A DNA stretch of 64,000 bases from Schaalia odontolytica (lineage in GTDB: Bacteria; Actinomycetota; Actinomycetes; Actinomycetales; Actinomycetaceae), in contig NZ_CP133472.1 of assembly GCF_031191545.1 (NCBI RefSeq), positions 930,001-994,000 on the forward strand, written 5' to 3'. Made by a program: the position numbers and the translations under genes. The notes below the pieces were generated by a model. The model searched no databases and was not told where the DNA came from. It saw nothing but the letters and a program-made list of their open reading frames with translations. Every line of letters starts with the position of its first letter. The stretch's first letter is position 1. Of the stretch, positions 24,946-33,689 are shown piece after piece.

Positions 24946-25128
24946 TCAGAGGAGGGTGCCGGCCGTGAGGGCGGCGGCCAGGAGTGCGGCGATCCTTCCG
25001 GCGAGGAGCATGGGGGCACCTTGTCGCCTCGTCATTCGCGCGCCCACTATCGGGGTCATTCGCGCGCTCCATCGGGCCGATTCCCCGGCGGGACGTACCC
25101 GGACGATTCGACGGGCTCGGTCGCTCAC
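24946..25128 (-). CDS. Possible small membrane peptide coupled to the K+ channel gene
   Basis: A 60-codon frame starts with GTG overlapping the channel stop codon in GTGA, the style of many coupled genes here. It ends in a hydrophobic segment (MLLAGRIAALLAAALTAGTL). The N-terminal half is Arg-rich without a recognisable motif. Base composition alone can produce such frames, so this is a low-confidence call. Confidence 0.25.
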   Translation of the reverse strand: MSDRARRIVRVRPAGESARWSARMTPIVGARMTRRQGAPMLLAGRIAALLAAALTAGTLL

Positions 25129-25898
25129 CGCTCGCCGTCCCCCTCGCCGCGCAACTCGTCGAGCATTCCGGCCGTGATAATGCCCGAGGGGAGGGCGACG
25201 ACGGCGACGCCCATGAGCGATGAGATCATAGCGACGGCGCGCCCAACGTCCGTTGAGGGATACAGGTCCCCGTAGCCGACGGTCGTCAAGGAAACGACAG
25301 CCCAGTACACGGCATCGAAGAACGTCGCGAAGGTTTCCGGCTCGACATTGAAGATGATGAGGGCGCTCACGAGGATGTAGCCAATCGCCAGACAGAGGAC
25401 TGCGAGCAGTGCCTGCCGCTGCTTCTCAAACACGGCGGCGATCGCGGAGGTGCTCTTCGAGTAGCGGATGAGCTTGAACGCGCGCATCGTCCGGAACAGG
25501 CGGAGTACTCGCAGGGTGCGCAGCGCATCATTGAGAGCATTGAAGGCGGGCAGGATCGACAGCAGGTCGATGATCGCCATGGGAGTGAAGGGGTAGATCA
25601 GGAAAGACAACGGCCCCTTGCCGAGTTTCAGGTCCGCCGTCACCCATCGAGCGAGGTAGTCGACGATGAAAACGGCGACACACGCGTACTCGATCGCCTC
25701 GAGGATGGGGCTTGGCTCCTTGAAGCAGAGGGGGACGAGGCTAGCAACGATCAGGACGGTCATGACGCGTCCGCACCACACGGCGCGACCGGCCTCGCCG
25801 GTCAACAGGTTGTAGAGCCGCTCCCGCACTGGTTTCACCTCTCCCCGACACTCGCCGGCCTCGTCGTCTGATACGTGGCACTGTATCACCGAGGTCAC
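25125..25898 (-). CDS. Voltage-gated-type potassium channel (6TM)
   Basis: 257 residues with the S1-S6 plan. S4 (about 127-147, RTLRVLRLFRTMRAFKLIRY) carries regularly spaced Arg/Lys voltage-sensing charges. The pore helix is followed by the TTVGYGD selectivity filter (about 205-211) and S6. There is no large cytoplasmic regulatory domain. The start is uncertain: GTG 25898 is the furthest upstream, but GTG codons at residues 5 and 21 are also possible. Divergent from the marR-opuC operon, which also serves osmotic balance. Confidence 0.88.
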   Translation of the reverse strand: MTSVIQCHVSDDEAGECRGEVKPVRERLYNLLTGEAGRAVWCGRVMTVLIVASLVPLCFKEPSPILEAIEYACVAVFIVDYLARWVTADLKLGKGPLSFLIYPFTPMAIIDLLSILPAFNALNDALRTLRVLRLFRTMRAFKLIRYSKSTSAIAAVFEKQRQALLAVLCLAIGYILVSALIIFNVEPETFATFFDAVYWAVVSLTTVGYGDLYPSTDVGRAVAMISSLMGVAVVALPSGIITAGMLDELRGEGDGER

Positions 25899-26090
25899 AC
25901 CACCCCTCGCTCACCACTCACTGTCCTCGAGGGCAGTATCCGGCCAACACAATGACGCCAGAAACAAGCAACCAGCCACCACTGTGACTTGACAGGACAA
26001 TACCAGATCGACACAAAGCTGACGTAGAACTCAATCAATGCACATCCAAATCTCGTCAAATAATGAATGACTTTCCCATCACAAACCCCA

Positions 26091-26113
26091 TACATGTCAA
26101 CTATTTGCATGTA
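26091..26113. promoter_or_regulatory. Candidate MarR-type operator
   Basis: TACATG-11 nt-CATGTA, an inverted repeat overlapping the putative -10 (TAACGT, 26112-26117) of the MarR-family gene. Position and symmetry fit autorepression of the operon. Confidence 0.45.
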
Positions 26114-26117
26114 ACGT
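26112..26117 (+). promoter_or_regulatory. -10 hexamer of a leaderless marR-opuC promoter
   Basis: TAACGT, seven bases, ATG at 26125. Overlaps the right arm of the candidate operator. Confidence 0.45.
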
Positions 26118-26124
26118 ACTGCGC

Positions 26125-26592
26125 ATGACCACATCTGCATCGTCGCTTTTCGCGGCCCTCGTTGACACGGAGGTGCGCGCCTGGAACGCGATCGAGACCG
26201 CCCTCTCCGCCGCAGGCAACGCGCTGACGCTCGGCCGCTTCCTCGTCCTTCGAACGGTCCGCAACACCCCTGCATGTCGCATCCAGGAGGTCGCGGTGAG
26301 CCAGGGCATCACCCTGGGAGCCGCCTCCCGCCTCGTCGAACGGCTCCACCGCGACGGTCTGCTACACCGCGTCCCCTGCGAGCACGATCGGCGCGCGACC
26401 ATCCTGACGGTGACCGACCGGGGCATGGCACACCTGGAGGAGGCGTGCGCGCTCGTGAGGAAGGAACAGGAACGCCTCTTCGCTCCACTATCCACGTCTC
26501 AGCGCGCAGACCTGATGCAATCCCTCGCGCTCATCGCCGAGGCCGGGGATCCCACGTGGCACAATGCTCCGGCCACCGGGGGGCGCGCATGA
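26125..26592 (+). CDS. MarR-family transcriptional regulator
   Basis: 155 residues with a winged helix in the middle (LTLGRFLVLRTV ... VSQGITLGAASRLVERLHRD) and the typical wing DRRATILTVTDRG. First gene of a five-gene operon: its stop overlaps the ATPase start (ATGA). By position it is the local regulator of the osmoprotectant importer. A palindrome overlapping its own promoter supports autoregulation. Confidence 0.88.
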   Translation: MTTSASSLFAALVDTEVRAWNAIETALSAAGNALTLGRFLVLRTVRNTPACRIQEVAVSQGITLGAASRLVERLHRDGLLHRVPCEHDRRATILTVTDRGMAHLEEACALVRKEQERLFAPLSTSQRADLMQSLALIAEAGDPTWHNAPATGGRA

Positions 26593-27416
26593 TTCGCTTC
26601 GACCACGTCTCCAAGACCTACCCGGGCGGCACGACAGCCGTCAAGGACTTCTCCCTCACCGTCGAGCAGGGCTCGACGACCGTATTCCTAGGCACCTCGG
26701 GCTGCGGCAAGACCACGCTCATGCGGATGGTGAACGCGATGGTCACCCCGACCTCGGGCACGGTGTACGTGCGCGGGGCGGACGTCGCCTCCGAGGACCC
26801 GGTGCGCCTGCGCCGCTCGATCGGCTACGTCCTGCAGGAGGGCGGCCTGTTCCCCCACCGAAGCCTCGCAGACAATATCGCAACCATCCCGCGCCTGGAG
26901 GGCGCCACGAAGCAGGCCTCCCGCGAACGCGCGCTCGAGCTCCTCGAGCTGGTGGGCCTGGATCTCGAGATGGCCGATCGCTACCCCGCGCAGCTGTCGG
27001 GCGGGCAGCGTCAGCGAGTAGGTGTGGCACGAGCGCTGGCCAATCGCGCTGACATTCTCCTCATGGATGAGCCTTTCGGCGCGTTGGACCCGATCGTGCG
27101 GGCGGACCTACAGCGCGAGCTGAAGGAGATTCAGCGGATGCTGGGCACGACGATCCTGTTCGTGACCCACGATGTGGACGAGGCATTCACGCTGGGCGAC
27201 CAGGTCGCAGTCCTGTCCACGGGCGGAAATATCGAGCAAGTGGGAACGCCCGCCGAGCTCCTCTCCTCCCCCGCTTCGTCCTTCGTCGCCGAGTTCGTGG
27301 GGGCCTCCCGCGCGGCGCGCCCGGTGCGGGTGAGCGGCCCGGATGGTCTGGTCGTCGACGACGCAGGCACCCCCGTGGGCACGCTGACGACCAACGAGGC
27401 CGGGGACCGACCGTGA
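26589..27416 (+). CDS. Osmoprotectant (OpuC/OsmV-type) ABC transporter ATPase
   Basis: 275-residue ATPase of a quaternary-amine importer. Walker A GTSGCGKTT (about 35-43), signature LSGGQRQRVGVARAL, Walker B ILLMDEPFGALDP, switch His in FVTHDVDEA. No C-terminal CBS pair is present; the protein ends soon after the ABC domain. Overlaps the next gene in GTGA. Confidence 0.92.
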   Translation: MIRFDHVSKTYPGGTTAVKDFSLTVEQGSTTVFLGTSGCGKTTLMRMVNAMVTPTSGTVYVRGADVASEDPVRLRRSIGYVLQEGGLFPHRSLADNIATIPRLEGATKQASRERALELLELVGLDLEMADRYPAQLSGGQRQRVGVARALANRADILLMDEPFGALDPIVRADLQRELKEIQRMLGTTILFVTHDVDEAFTLGDQVAVLSTGGNIEQVGTPAELLSSPASSFVAEFVGASRAARPVRVSGPDGLVVDDAGTPVGTLTTNEAGDRP

Positions 27417-28051
27417 CCTGGCTGTCCTCAAACTGGGGAGTGATTGGCTCCCTGACGCTCGCGCACCTGTGGATCGCCCTGCCAGCGATTGCTCTGTCGG
27501 TGCTGATTTCCGTGCCGATCGCACGGTGGGCGGCGTTTTCTCGCCGCGGCGGCTGGGTTTTGTCTGCCCTGTCGGCGCTGTACGCGGTGCCGTCGCTGCC
27601 ACTCCTGATTGTCATTCCCGTGATCGTCGGGGTTGCGCTGCGCTCTCCCGCCAACATGGTGATTGTCCTGACGCTGTACGGCGTGGCGGTGCTGGTGCGC
27701 CAGGCCGCGGAGGGCTTCCACGCGATTCCTCGCGCGACCCTGCAGGCCGCGAACGCGTGCGGCTACCCACTCTTTCGACGCTTCGTCGAGGTGGAGCTCC
27801 CCCTGGCGACGCCCGTCATCGTCGCGGGCACGCGCGTGGTTGCCACGTCGACGGTGTCGCTCGTGACGGTGGGCGCGTTCATCGGGGTGCGTTCGTTGGG
27901 GACGCTGTTCACTGACGGTTTTCAGCGCGGGCTCATCGCCGAGGTCGTGGCCGGCTTGGTCGCAACGGTTCTCCTTGCGCTCGTGATCGATGCGCTGATC
28001 CAAGGGTTCGGCTGGGCACTCACTCCCTGGACGAGGAGGGGCCGGGCATGA
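27413..28051 (+). CDS. Osmoprotectant ABC transporter permease 1 (OpuCB-like)
   Basis: 212-residue inner-membrane permease with about six hydrophobic spans. BPD_transp_1 signature region: AANACGYPLFRRFVEVELPLATP. GTG start inside the ATPase stop codon. The charged C-terminus TRRGRA overlaps the next start (ATGA). Confidence 0.92.
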   Translation: MTWLSSNWGVIGSLTLAHLWIALPAIALSVLISVPIARWAAFSRRGGWVLSALSALYAVPSLPLLIVIPVIVGVALRSPANMVIVLTLYGVAVLVRQAAEGFHAIPRATLQAANACGYPLFRRFVEVELPLATPVIVAGTRVVATSTVSLVTVGAFIGVRSLGTLFTDGFQRGLIAEVVAGLVATVLLALVIDALIQGFGWALTPWTRRGRA

Positions 28052-28743
28052 ACATTCTCTTCGACGCCCTGAATTGGTTGGCAGTCCCCGCCCACTGGCT
28101 GGGCGAGTCCGGGATCCTCGTGAGGGCGACCGAGCACCTGGGCCTGACCCTCCTGATCGTGGCGCTCGCAGCCCTCATCGCGCTGCCGCTAGGCACCTGG
28201 ATCGGGCACACGGGCAGGGGCCGATGGCTGGTGAGCGCGACGGGCGCGGCCCGTGCGGTTCCGACGCTCGGCGTCCTGACGCTGGCGGGCCTGTGGCTGG
28301 GTATTGGACTGGCGGCGCCCACGCTGGCTCTCCTCGTCCTGGCGATTCCGCCGCTCCTGTCGGCGACATACTCAGGCATCGCCTCGACGCCGCGCGCGAC
28401 CGTGGACGCGGCGCGAGCGATTGGACTCACTGAAAAACAGGTCCTCGCGCAGGTCGAGGCCCCACACGCGGCCGGCCTCGTCGCGGCGGGCGTGCGGTCG
28501 GCGACGCTCCAGGTGATCGCGACGACGACGCTGGCTGCCTACACGGCGAACTACGGCCTCGGCCGTTTCCTCTACGAGGGGCTAAAGACCCGCGACTACG
28601 CGGAGATGATCGGGGGTGCGATCATCGTCGTCGCCCTCGCACTGGCGACCGACGCGCTCCTGGCGCTGGTCGCGCGACGGCTTCGGGCCCGCACCCATTC
28701 TTTCTTAGACAATGAGAACAACTCACTCAAGGAGTCACTATGA
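28048..28743 (+). CDS. Osmoprotectant ABC transporter permease 2 (OpuCD-like)
   Basis: 231-residue permease with the EAA-like loop DAARAIGLTEKQVLAQVEAPHA, paired with the preceding permease as in OpuCB/OpuCD systems. ATGA overlaps on both sides. Confidence 0.92.
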   Translation: MNILFDALNWLAVPAHWLGESGILVRATEHLGLTLLIVALAALIALPLGTWIGHTGRGRWLVSATGAARAVPTLGVLTLAGLWLGIGLAAPTLALLVLAIPPLLSATYSGIASTPRATVDAARAIGLTEKQVLAQVEAPHAAGLVAAGVRSATLQVIATTTLAAYTANYGLGRFLYEGLKTRDYAEMIGGAIIVVALALATDALLALVARRLRARTHSFLDNENNSLKESL

Positions 28744-29657
28744 AACGCACGATGATGACGATGGCCACCATCGCCGCTTCCGCCCTGGCGCTGGCCGCCT
28801 GCGGTTCCGCAGAGTCGGTCGGCGGGAACGCGAGCACCGAAAGTTCGGACAATGGCCAGACGACGCTCGTCGTGGGGTCGCAGGACTACTACTCGAACGA
28901 GATCATCGCGGAGACCTACGCGCAGGCGCTCGAGGGTGCCGGGTTTGCGGTCGACCGCCAGATGCGGATCGGCCAGCGCGAGGTCTACATGCCCGAGCTT
29001 GAGGCCGGCTCGATCGACGTCTTCCCCGAGTACACGGGCAACCTGCTGCAGTACCTGGATCAGAACGCGACCGCACGTTCCTCCGAAGAGGTGTACGACG
29101 CGCTACGCAGCACCCTTCCCAAGGGGCTGCGCGCCCTCGAGCAGGCTGGCGCAACCGATCAGGATTCCTACGTGGTGACGGCCGACTTCGCGGCCGCCCA
29201 CTCACTGACGTCGATCGGCGACCTCGCGAACGCGGGCACGCTCACCCTGGGCGGTAATTCGGAGCTACGCACGCGCCCCTATGGCCCGACAGGACTGTCA
29301 CAGACCTACGGCGTGACCGTCGGATTCACCCCGATTGAGGATTCGGGCGGCCCCCTCACGGTCAAGGCACTGAAGGACGGCGACATCCAGCTGGCGAACA
29401 TCTATTCCTCGGATCCGGCGCTTGCGGACGGGACGCTGACGGTCCTGGACGATCCGAAAGGCCTGTTCCTGGCCTCGCACGTGGTGCCCCTGGCCTCGTC
29501 GAGGGTGAACGATGACGCCGCCGCGGTCATCAACCGGGTGAGCGCCGCGATGGATGCCGAGGATCTGGTCGAGATGAACCGGGCGTCGACGGTCGAGCAG
29601 AAGTCCGCCTCTCAGATCGCCCACGACTGGCTGATCTCGGAGGGCCTGCTCTCCTGA
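28740..29657 (+). CDS. Glycine betaine/choline-type substrate-binding lipoprotein (OpuCC-like)
   Basis: 305 residues. Signal peptide with lipobox ALAAC, then a Ser/Asn linker and an OpuAC-fold domain (VGSQDYYSNEIIAETYAQAL, FPEYTGNLLQYL, FTPIEDSGGPLTVKAL). Likely ligands are betaine, choline or carnitine; the exact one cannot be read from sequence. An ergothioneine-type (EgtU-like) role is a possible alternative. Last gene of the operon, followed by a strong hairpin. Confidence 0.9.
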   Translation: MKRTMMTMATIAASALALAACGSAESVGGNASTESSDNGQTTLVVGSQDYYSNEIIAETYAQALEGAGFAVDRQMRIGQREVYMPELEAGSIDVFPEYTGNLLQYLDQNATARSSEEVYDALRSTLPKGLRALEQAGATDQDSYVVTADFAAAHSLTSIGDLANAGTLTLGGNSELRTRPYGPTGLSQTYGVTVGFTPIEDSGGPLTVKALKDGDIQLANIYSSDPALADGTLTVLDDPKGLFLASHVVPLASSRVNDDAAAVINRVSAAMDAEDLVEMNRASTVEQKSASQIAHDWLISEGLLS

Positions 29658-29670
29658 GTGCTCCTCGATG

Positions 29671-29718
29671 GACGAGGCCGGGGCCGGGTGTGTGCGCACA
29701 TTCAGCCCCGGCCTCGTC
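29671..29718 (+). terminator. Hairpin terminator of the OpuC operon
   Basis: Perfect 14-bp stem GACGAGGCCGGGGC / GCCCCGGCCTCGTC (29671-29684 and 29705-29718). Its stem sequence is the same as in the uraA terminator. Confidence 0.8.
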
Positions 29719-29914
29719 GCATGAATACTTGGTCACAACGGTCCCACGTTTATGTGACCCACAACATCATTTGACCTACTTTTTACGTTTGTAACCAAAA
29801 TGTAATGCGCACATGATGGACATCTTTCATGTCTTTCATATGGCTCGGGTTAGGCTCGAAGCATACCTGAGGGCACCGCCCCCAGTTCCACCCATCAACC
29901 AGGAGGAGGAATCC

Positions 29915-31510
29915 ATGAACCTGAAGAAGGCATGGCTCGTCATCCCCGCTGCTGCCGCGCTCGCCCTGACCGCATGCGCCGGCGGTGGCACCACCTCGTC
30001 CGGCTCCGCGGACAAGGTCATCACCGCCAACGGCTCCGAGCCGCAGAACCCGCTCTTGCCGGGTCTGACCAACGAGAACGGCGGCGGCAAGATCCTGACC
30101 GTGCTGTTCAGCCAGCTCGTCCGCTACGAGACCGACGGCACCGCCGTCCTTGACGTTGCCGAGTCCATCGAGCCCAACGAAGACGCATCCGAGTGGACCA
30201 TCAAGCTCCACAACGACCGCAAGTTCTCCGACGGCACCCCCGTCCAGGCCCACAACTTCATCCGCGCGTGGAACCTCATCACCTCGCAGAACCAGCAGCA
30301 GGCTGCGTTCTTCAGCTTCTTCGAGGGCACCGACGACGAGGGCAACGGTGAGATCACCGGTCTGACCGAGGTTGACGACTACACCTTCACCGCGAAGCTG
30401 AAGAACCCCACCTCGGACTTCGTGTCGCGCCTGGGTTACGTCGCCTACGCGCCGCTGCCGGACTCGACCCTCGCTGACCCCGAGGCGGGCGGCCAGGCCC
30501 CCGTGGGTAACGGCCCCTACAAGATGGCCTCCGCCGACGCGTGGGAGCACAACGTCAAGTTCGCGACCGTCCCCAACGAGCACTACGTGGGCGACACCAA
30601 GGCCAAGAACGACGGCGTCACCTTCGTGTTCTACACGAGCCTCGACGCCGCCTACCAGGACCTGTCCTCCGACTCTCTGGACGTCCTTGAGAGCGTTCCG
30701 GCCTCCGTGTTCGCCACCTTCGAATCCGAGCTCTCGGGCCGTACCGTGAACCAGCCCTACGCTGGCGTGCAGTACTTCACGATCCCGCAGTACCTGCCCC
30801 ACTTCTCCGGTGAGGAAGGCCGCCTGCGCCGCCAGGCCATCTCCATGGCCGTCGACCGTGAGACCATCACGAAGACCATCTTCAACGGCACCCGTACCCC
30901 CGCCAAGGACTTCACGGCTCCGACCCTCGAAGGCTACGACGCCAACATCTCCGGCAACGAGGTCCTGACCTACAACCCCGACAAGGCCAAGGAACTGTGG
31001 ACGCAGGCCGACGCCATCTCCCCGTGGGAGGGCACCTTCACCATCGGATACAACTCCGACGGCGGCCACAAGGAGTGGGTCGACGCGACCGCGAACTCCA
31101 TCAAGAACACGCTGGGAATCGCGGCCGAAGGTAACCCCTTCGCCGACTTCAAGTCCCTGCTCGATGCAGAGGATAAGAAGGACATGACCGGTGCCTTCCG
31201 TAACGGCTGGCAGGGCGACTACCCGGCGCTGTACAACTTCCTGCAGCCTCAGTTCGCCACCGGGGCCGACGCCAACAAGGGCGACTACTCCAACAGTGAG
31301 TTCGACTCCCTCATGATTCAGGCGTCCTCCGCGACCACCACCGCCGACGCCGTGACGACCCTGCAGAAGGCTCAGACGATCCTTCTCCAGGACATGCCTG
31401 CCGTGCCGCTGTGGTACCCCAACGTCAGCGGCGGCTGGTCGAAGAACGTCGACAACGTGGCCTTCGACTGGAAGGGTCAGCCCGTGCTGTACCAGATCAC
31501 CAAGAAGTGA
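29915..31510 (+). CDS. oppA: Oligopeptide ABC transporter substrate-binding lipoprotein (SBP_bac_5)
   Basis: 531 residues from ATG 29915, behind a strong AGGAGGAGG. Lipobox ALTAC follows a Lys-Lys n-region. DppA/OppA-family blocks: TIKLHNDRKFSDGTPVQAHN, the PVGNGPYKM turn, and a C-terminal VPLWYPNV segment. It binds peptides outside the cell for the permeases and ATPase encoded downstream. Separated from them by a stem-loop and 291 bp, which usually means extra expression of the binding protein. Confidence 0.94.
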   Translation: MNLKKAWLVIPAAAALALTACAGGGTTSSGSADKVITANGSEPQNPLLPGLTNENGGGKILTVLFSQLVRYETDGTAVLDVAESIEPNEDASEWTIKLHNDRKFSDGTPVQAHNFIRAWNLITSQNQQQAAFFSFFEGTDDEGNGEITGLTEVDDYTFTAKLKNPTSDFVSRLGYVAYAPLPDSTLADPEAGGQAPVGNGPYKMASADAWEHNVKFATVPNEHYVGDTKAKNDGVTFVFYTSLDAAYQDLSSDSLDVLESVPASVFATFESELSGRTVNQPYAGVQYFTIPQYLPHFSGEEGRLRRQAISMAVDRETITKTIFNGTRTPAKDFTAPTLEGYDANISGNEVLTYNPDKAKELWTQADAISPWEGTFTIGYNSDGGHKEWVDATANSIKNTLGIAAEGNPFADFKSLLDAEDKKDMTGAFRNGWQGDYPALYNFLQPQFATGADANKGDYSNSEFDSLMIQASSATTTADAVTTLQKAQTILLQDMPAVPLWYPNVSGGWSKNVDNVAFDWKGQPVLYQITKK

Positions 31511-31534
31511 CCTCGTAGCGGGCAACCTCGCCTC

Positions 31535-31564
31535 AGGGGCGGGCGGCGCGAGCCGCCCGCCCCT
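31535..31564 (+). terminator. Stem-loop after oppA (partial terminator/stabiliser)
   Basis: AGGGGCGGGCGGC-4 nt-GCCGCCCGCCCCT without a T-run, between oppA and the permease genes. Likely an attenuating or 3'-stabilising structure. Confidence 0.7.
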
Positions 31565-31801
31565 CGCGCATGTCAATCGCCCTGTCAGACACCGCGTCGA
31601 CAAGCCACACCGGGTATCGCCGCACCCCTCAGTACGCGGCGAACTGAACGTCAAGGGCTCGATTCAACGGACGAATGGTGACGCTCGCGCGCCATTTGCC
31701 CATTCTTTACCCTATGATGAAACCATAGCCAGTCTCGCCTGCGAGGCACCGCCAGGGATCGGAACCTCCCCTCCCACGAAACGAACACAAAAGGATTGTC
31801 C

Positions 31802-32728
31802 ATGCTCCGCTACATCGGACGGCGACTCCTCCAGACCATCCCGGTCTTCTTTGGAGCCACCTTTCTGATCTTCGCGATGGTCTACCTGATGCCAGGTGAC
31901 CCCGTCGCCGCACTCGGTGGCGACCGCGGCCTCTCGGAAGCCGCCGCCGCGCAGATCCGCGCCCAGTACAACCTGGACAAGCCCTTCTGGATGCAGTACC
32001 TGCTGTACCTCAAGGGAGTCTTCACACTCGACTTCGGCACCGCGTTCAACGGCCAGAAGGTCACCTCCATCATGGCGACCGCCTTCCCGACGACCGCGAG
32101 GCTCGCCATCTACGCCCTCGCCATCGAGACCTTCCTCGGTATCGGCCTCGGCGTCGTCGCAGGCATGCGCCGCGGCAAGTGGTTCGACTCCACGATCCTC
32201 GTGGTCTCCCTGCTACTGATCTCCGTCCCCACCTTCGTTCTGGGCTTCGTCCTCCAGTACGTCCTGGGTGTTCAGCTCGCGATCCTTCCGACCACGGCCT
32301 CGGCCTCCGTCGACATTAAGAGCCTGACCATGCCCGCCATGGTGCTCGGCGGCGTGTCCCTGGCCTACGTCATCCGACTGACCCGCCAGTCCGTCTCCGA
32401 GAACGTTTCCGCGGACTACGTGCGCACCGCGCGCGCCAAGGGCCTGTCTGGCGGCGTCGTCATGACGCGCCACATCCTGCGTAACTCCCTCATCCCCGTC
32501 GCCACCTTCATCGGCGGCGACCTCGGCGCCCTCATGGGCGGCGCGATCATCACCGAGGGCATCTTCAACATCCACGGCGTCGGCGGCACCCTGTGGAACG
32601 CCATTATCAAGGGCGAACCCCAGACCGTCGTGTCGGTGACAACAGTGCTCGTGCTGGTCTACATCATCGCGAACCTGATCGTCGACCTCCTGTACGCCGT
32701 GCTCGACCCGAGGATCCGCTATGAGTGA
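31802..32728 (+). CDS. oppB: Oligopeptide ABC transporter permease (DppB/OppB-type)
   Basis: 308 residues from ATG 31802 (AAAGGA eight bases upstream; a TTG two codons earlier is less likely). Begins MLRYIGRRLLQTIPVFFGAT, the standard DppB N-terminus, followed by VYLMPGDPVAALGG and the EAA loop YVRTARAKGLSGGVVMTRHI. Overlaps the next gene by 8 bp. Confidence 0.95.
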   Translation: MLRYIGRRLLQTIPVFFGATFLIFAMVYLMPGDPVAALGGDRGLSEAAAAQIRAQYNLDKPFWMQYLLYLKGVFTLDFGTAFNGQKVTSIMATAFPTTARLAIYALAIETFLGIGLGVVAGMRRGKWFDSTILVVSLLLISVPTFVLGFVLQYVLGVQLAILPTTASASVDIKSLTMPAMVLGGVSLAYVIRLTRQSVSENVSADYVRTARAKGLSGGVVMTRHILRNSLIPVATFIGGDLGALMGGAIITEGIFNIHGVGGTLWNAIIKGEPQTVVSVTTVLVLVYIIANLIVDLLYAVLDPRIRYE

Positions 32729-33689
32729 CAAGATTCCTTCCGCCAACATCACCCGCACCCGCGCGGGCCAGGACCACTACGTCTCCGACATCGACGAGAC
32801 CGGCCTCGGCGCCGTCGACGCGGTCGCCGACGAGGGCGCGCCCTCGTCCATGTGGGGTGAGGCCTGGAAGCGCCTGCGCCGCCGCCCGACCTTCTGGATC
32901 GCCGCGTTCATCATCGCGCTCGCCGCGCTCCTCGCGCTCTTCCCCTCGCTCTTTACCGCGACAGACCCGAAGTTCTGCGAACTCTCCTCGTCTCTCGCCG
33001 GCCCCTCCGCCGGACACCCCTTCGGCTTCGACAAGCAGGGCTGCGACATCTACGCCCGCGTCGTCTACGGTGCCCGCGCATCCGTGTCCGTCGGCATCCT
33101 CACAACCCTCGCCGTCGTGCTGATCGGCGGCACCATCGGCGCCCTGGCAGGCTACTTCGGCGGCTGGTTCGACGCTCTGCTCTCACGCATCACCGACGTG
33201 TTCTTCGCGATCCCGCTGCTCCTCGCAGCGATCGTGTTCATGCAGATGTTCAAGGGCTCGCGCTCCATCGCCATGGTCGTCATCGTCCTGTCCATGTTCG
33301 GCTGGACCTCCATCGCGCGCATCACCCGCGGCTCGGTCCTATCCGCCAAGAACGAAGAATTCGTGACGGCGGCCCGCGCGACCGGCGCATCCCGCGCACG
33401 CATCCTCCTGAGCCACATCATCCCCAACTCGATGGCCCCCATCATCGTGTACGCAACCGTCGCGCTGGGCACCTTCATCGTGTCCGAGGCCTCCCTGTCC
33501 TTCATGGGCATCGGCCTGCCGACGTCGGTCGTCTCCTGGGGCGCTGACATCTCGTCCGCTCAGACGTCCCTGCGCACCAACCCGATGGTCCTGTTCTACC
33601 CGGGCGCGGCCCTGGCCCTGACCGTCCTCAGCTTCATCATGATGGGCGACGCCGTGCGCGAAGCCCTCGACCCGAAGGCACGCAAGTGA
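32721..33689 (+). CDS. oppC: Oligopeptide ABC transporter permease (DppC/OppC-type)
   Basis: 322 residues: a cytoplasmic N-terminus of about 60 residues, then six spans. HPFGFDKQGCDIYARVVYGA and the EAA loop FVTAARATGASRARILLSHI are typical of OppC. The stop overlaps the next start in GTGA. Confidence 0.95.
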   Translation: MSDKIPSANITRTRAGQDHYVSDIDETGLGAVDAVADEGAPSSMWGEAWKRLRRRPTFWIAAFIIALAALLALFPSLFTATDPKFCELSSSLAGPSAGHPFGFDKQGCDIYARVVYGARASVSVGILTTLAVVLIGGTIGALAGYFGGWFDALLSRITDVFFAIPLLLAAIVFMQMFKGSRSIAMVVIVLSMFGWTSIARITRGSVLSAKNEEFVTAARATGASRARILLSHIIPNSMAPIIVYATVALGTFIVSEASLSFMGIGLPTSVVSWGADISSAQTSLRTNPMVLFYPGAALALTVLSFIMMGDAVREALDPKARK

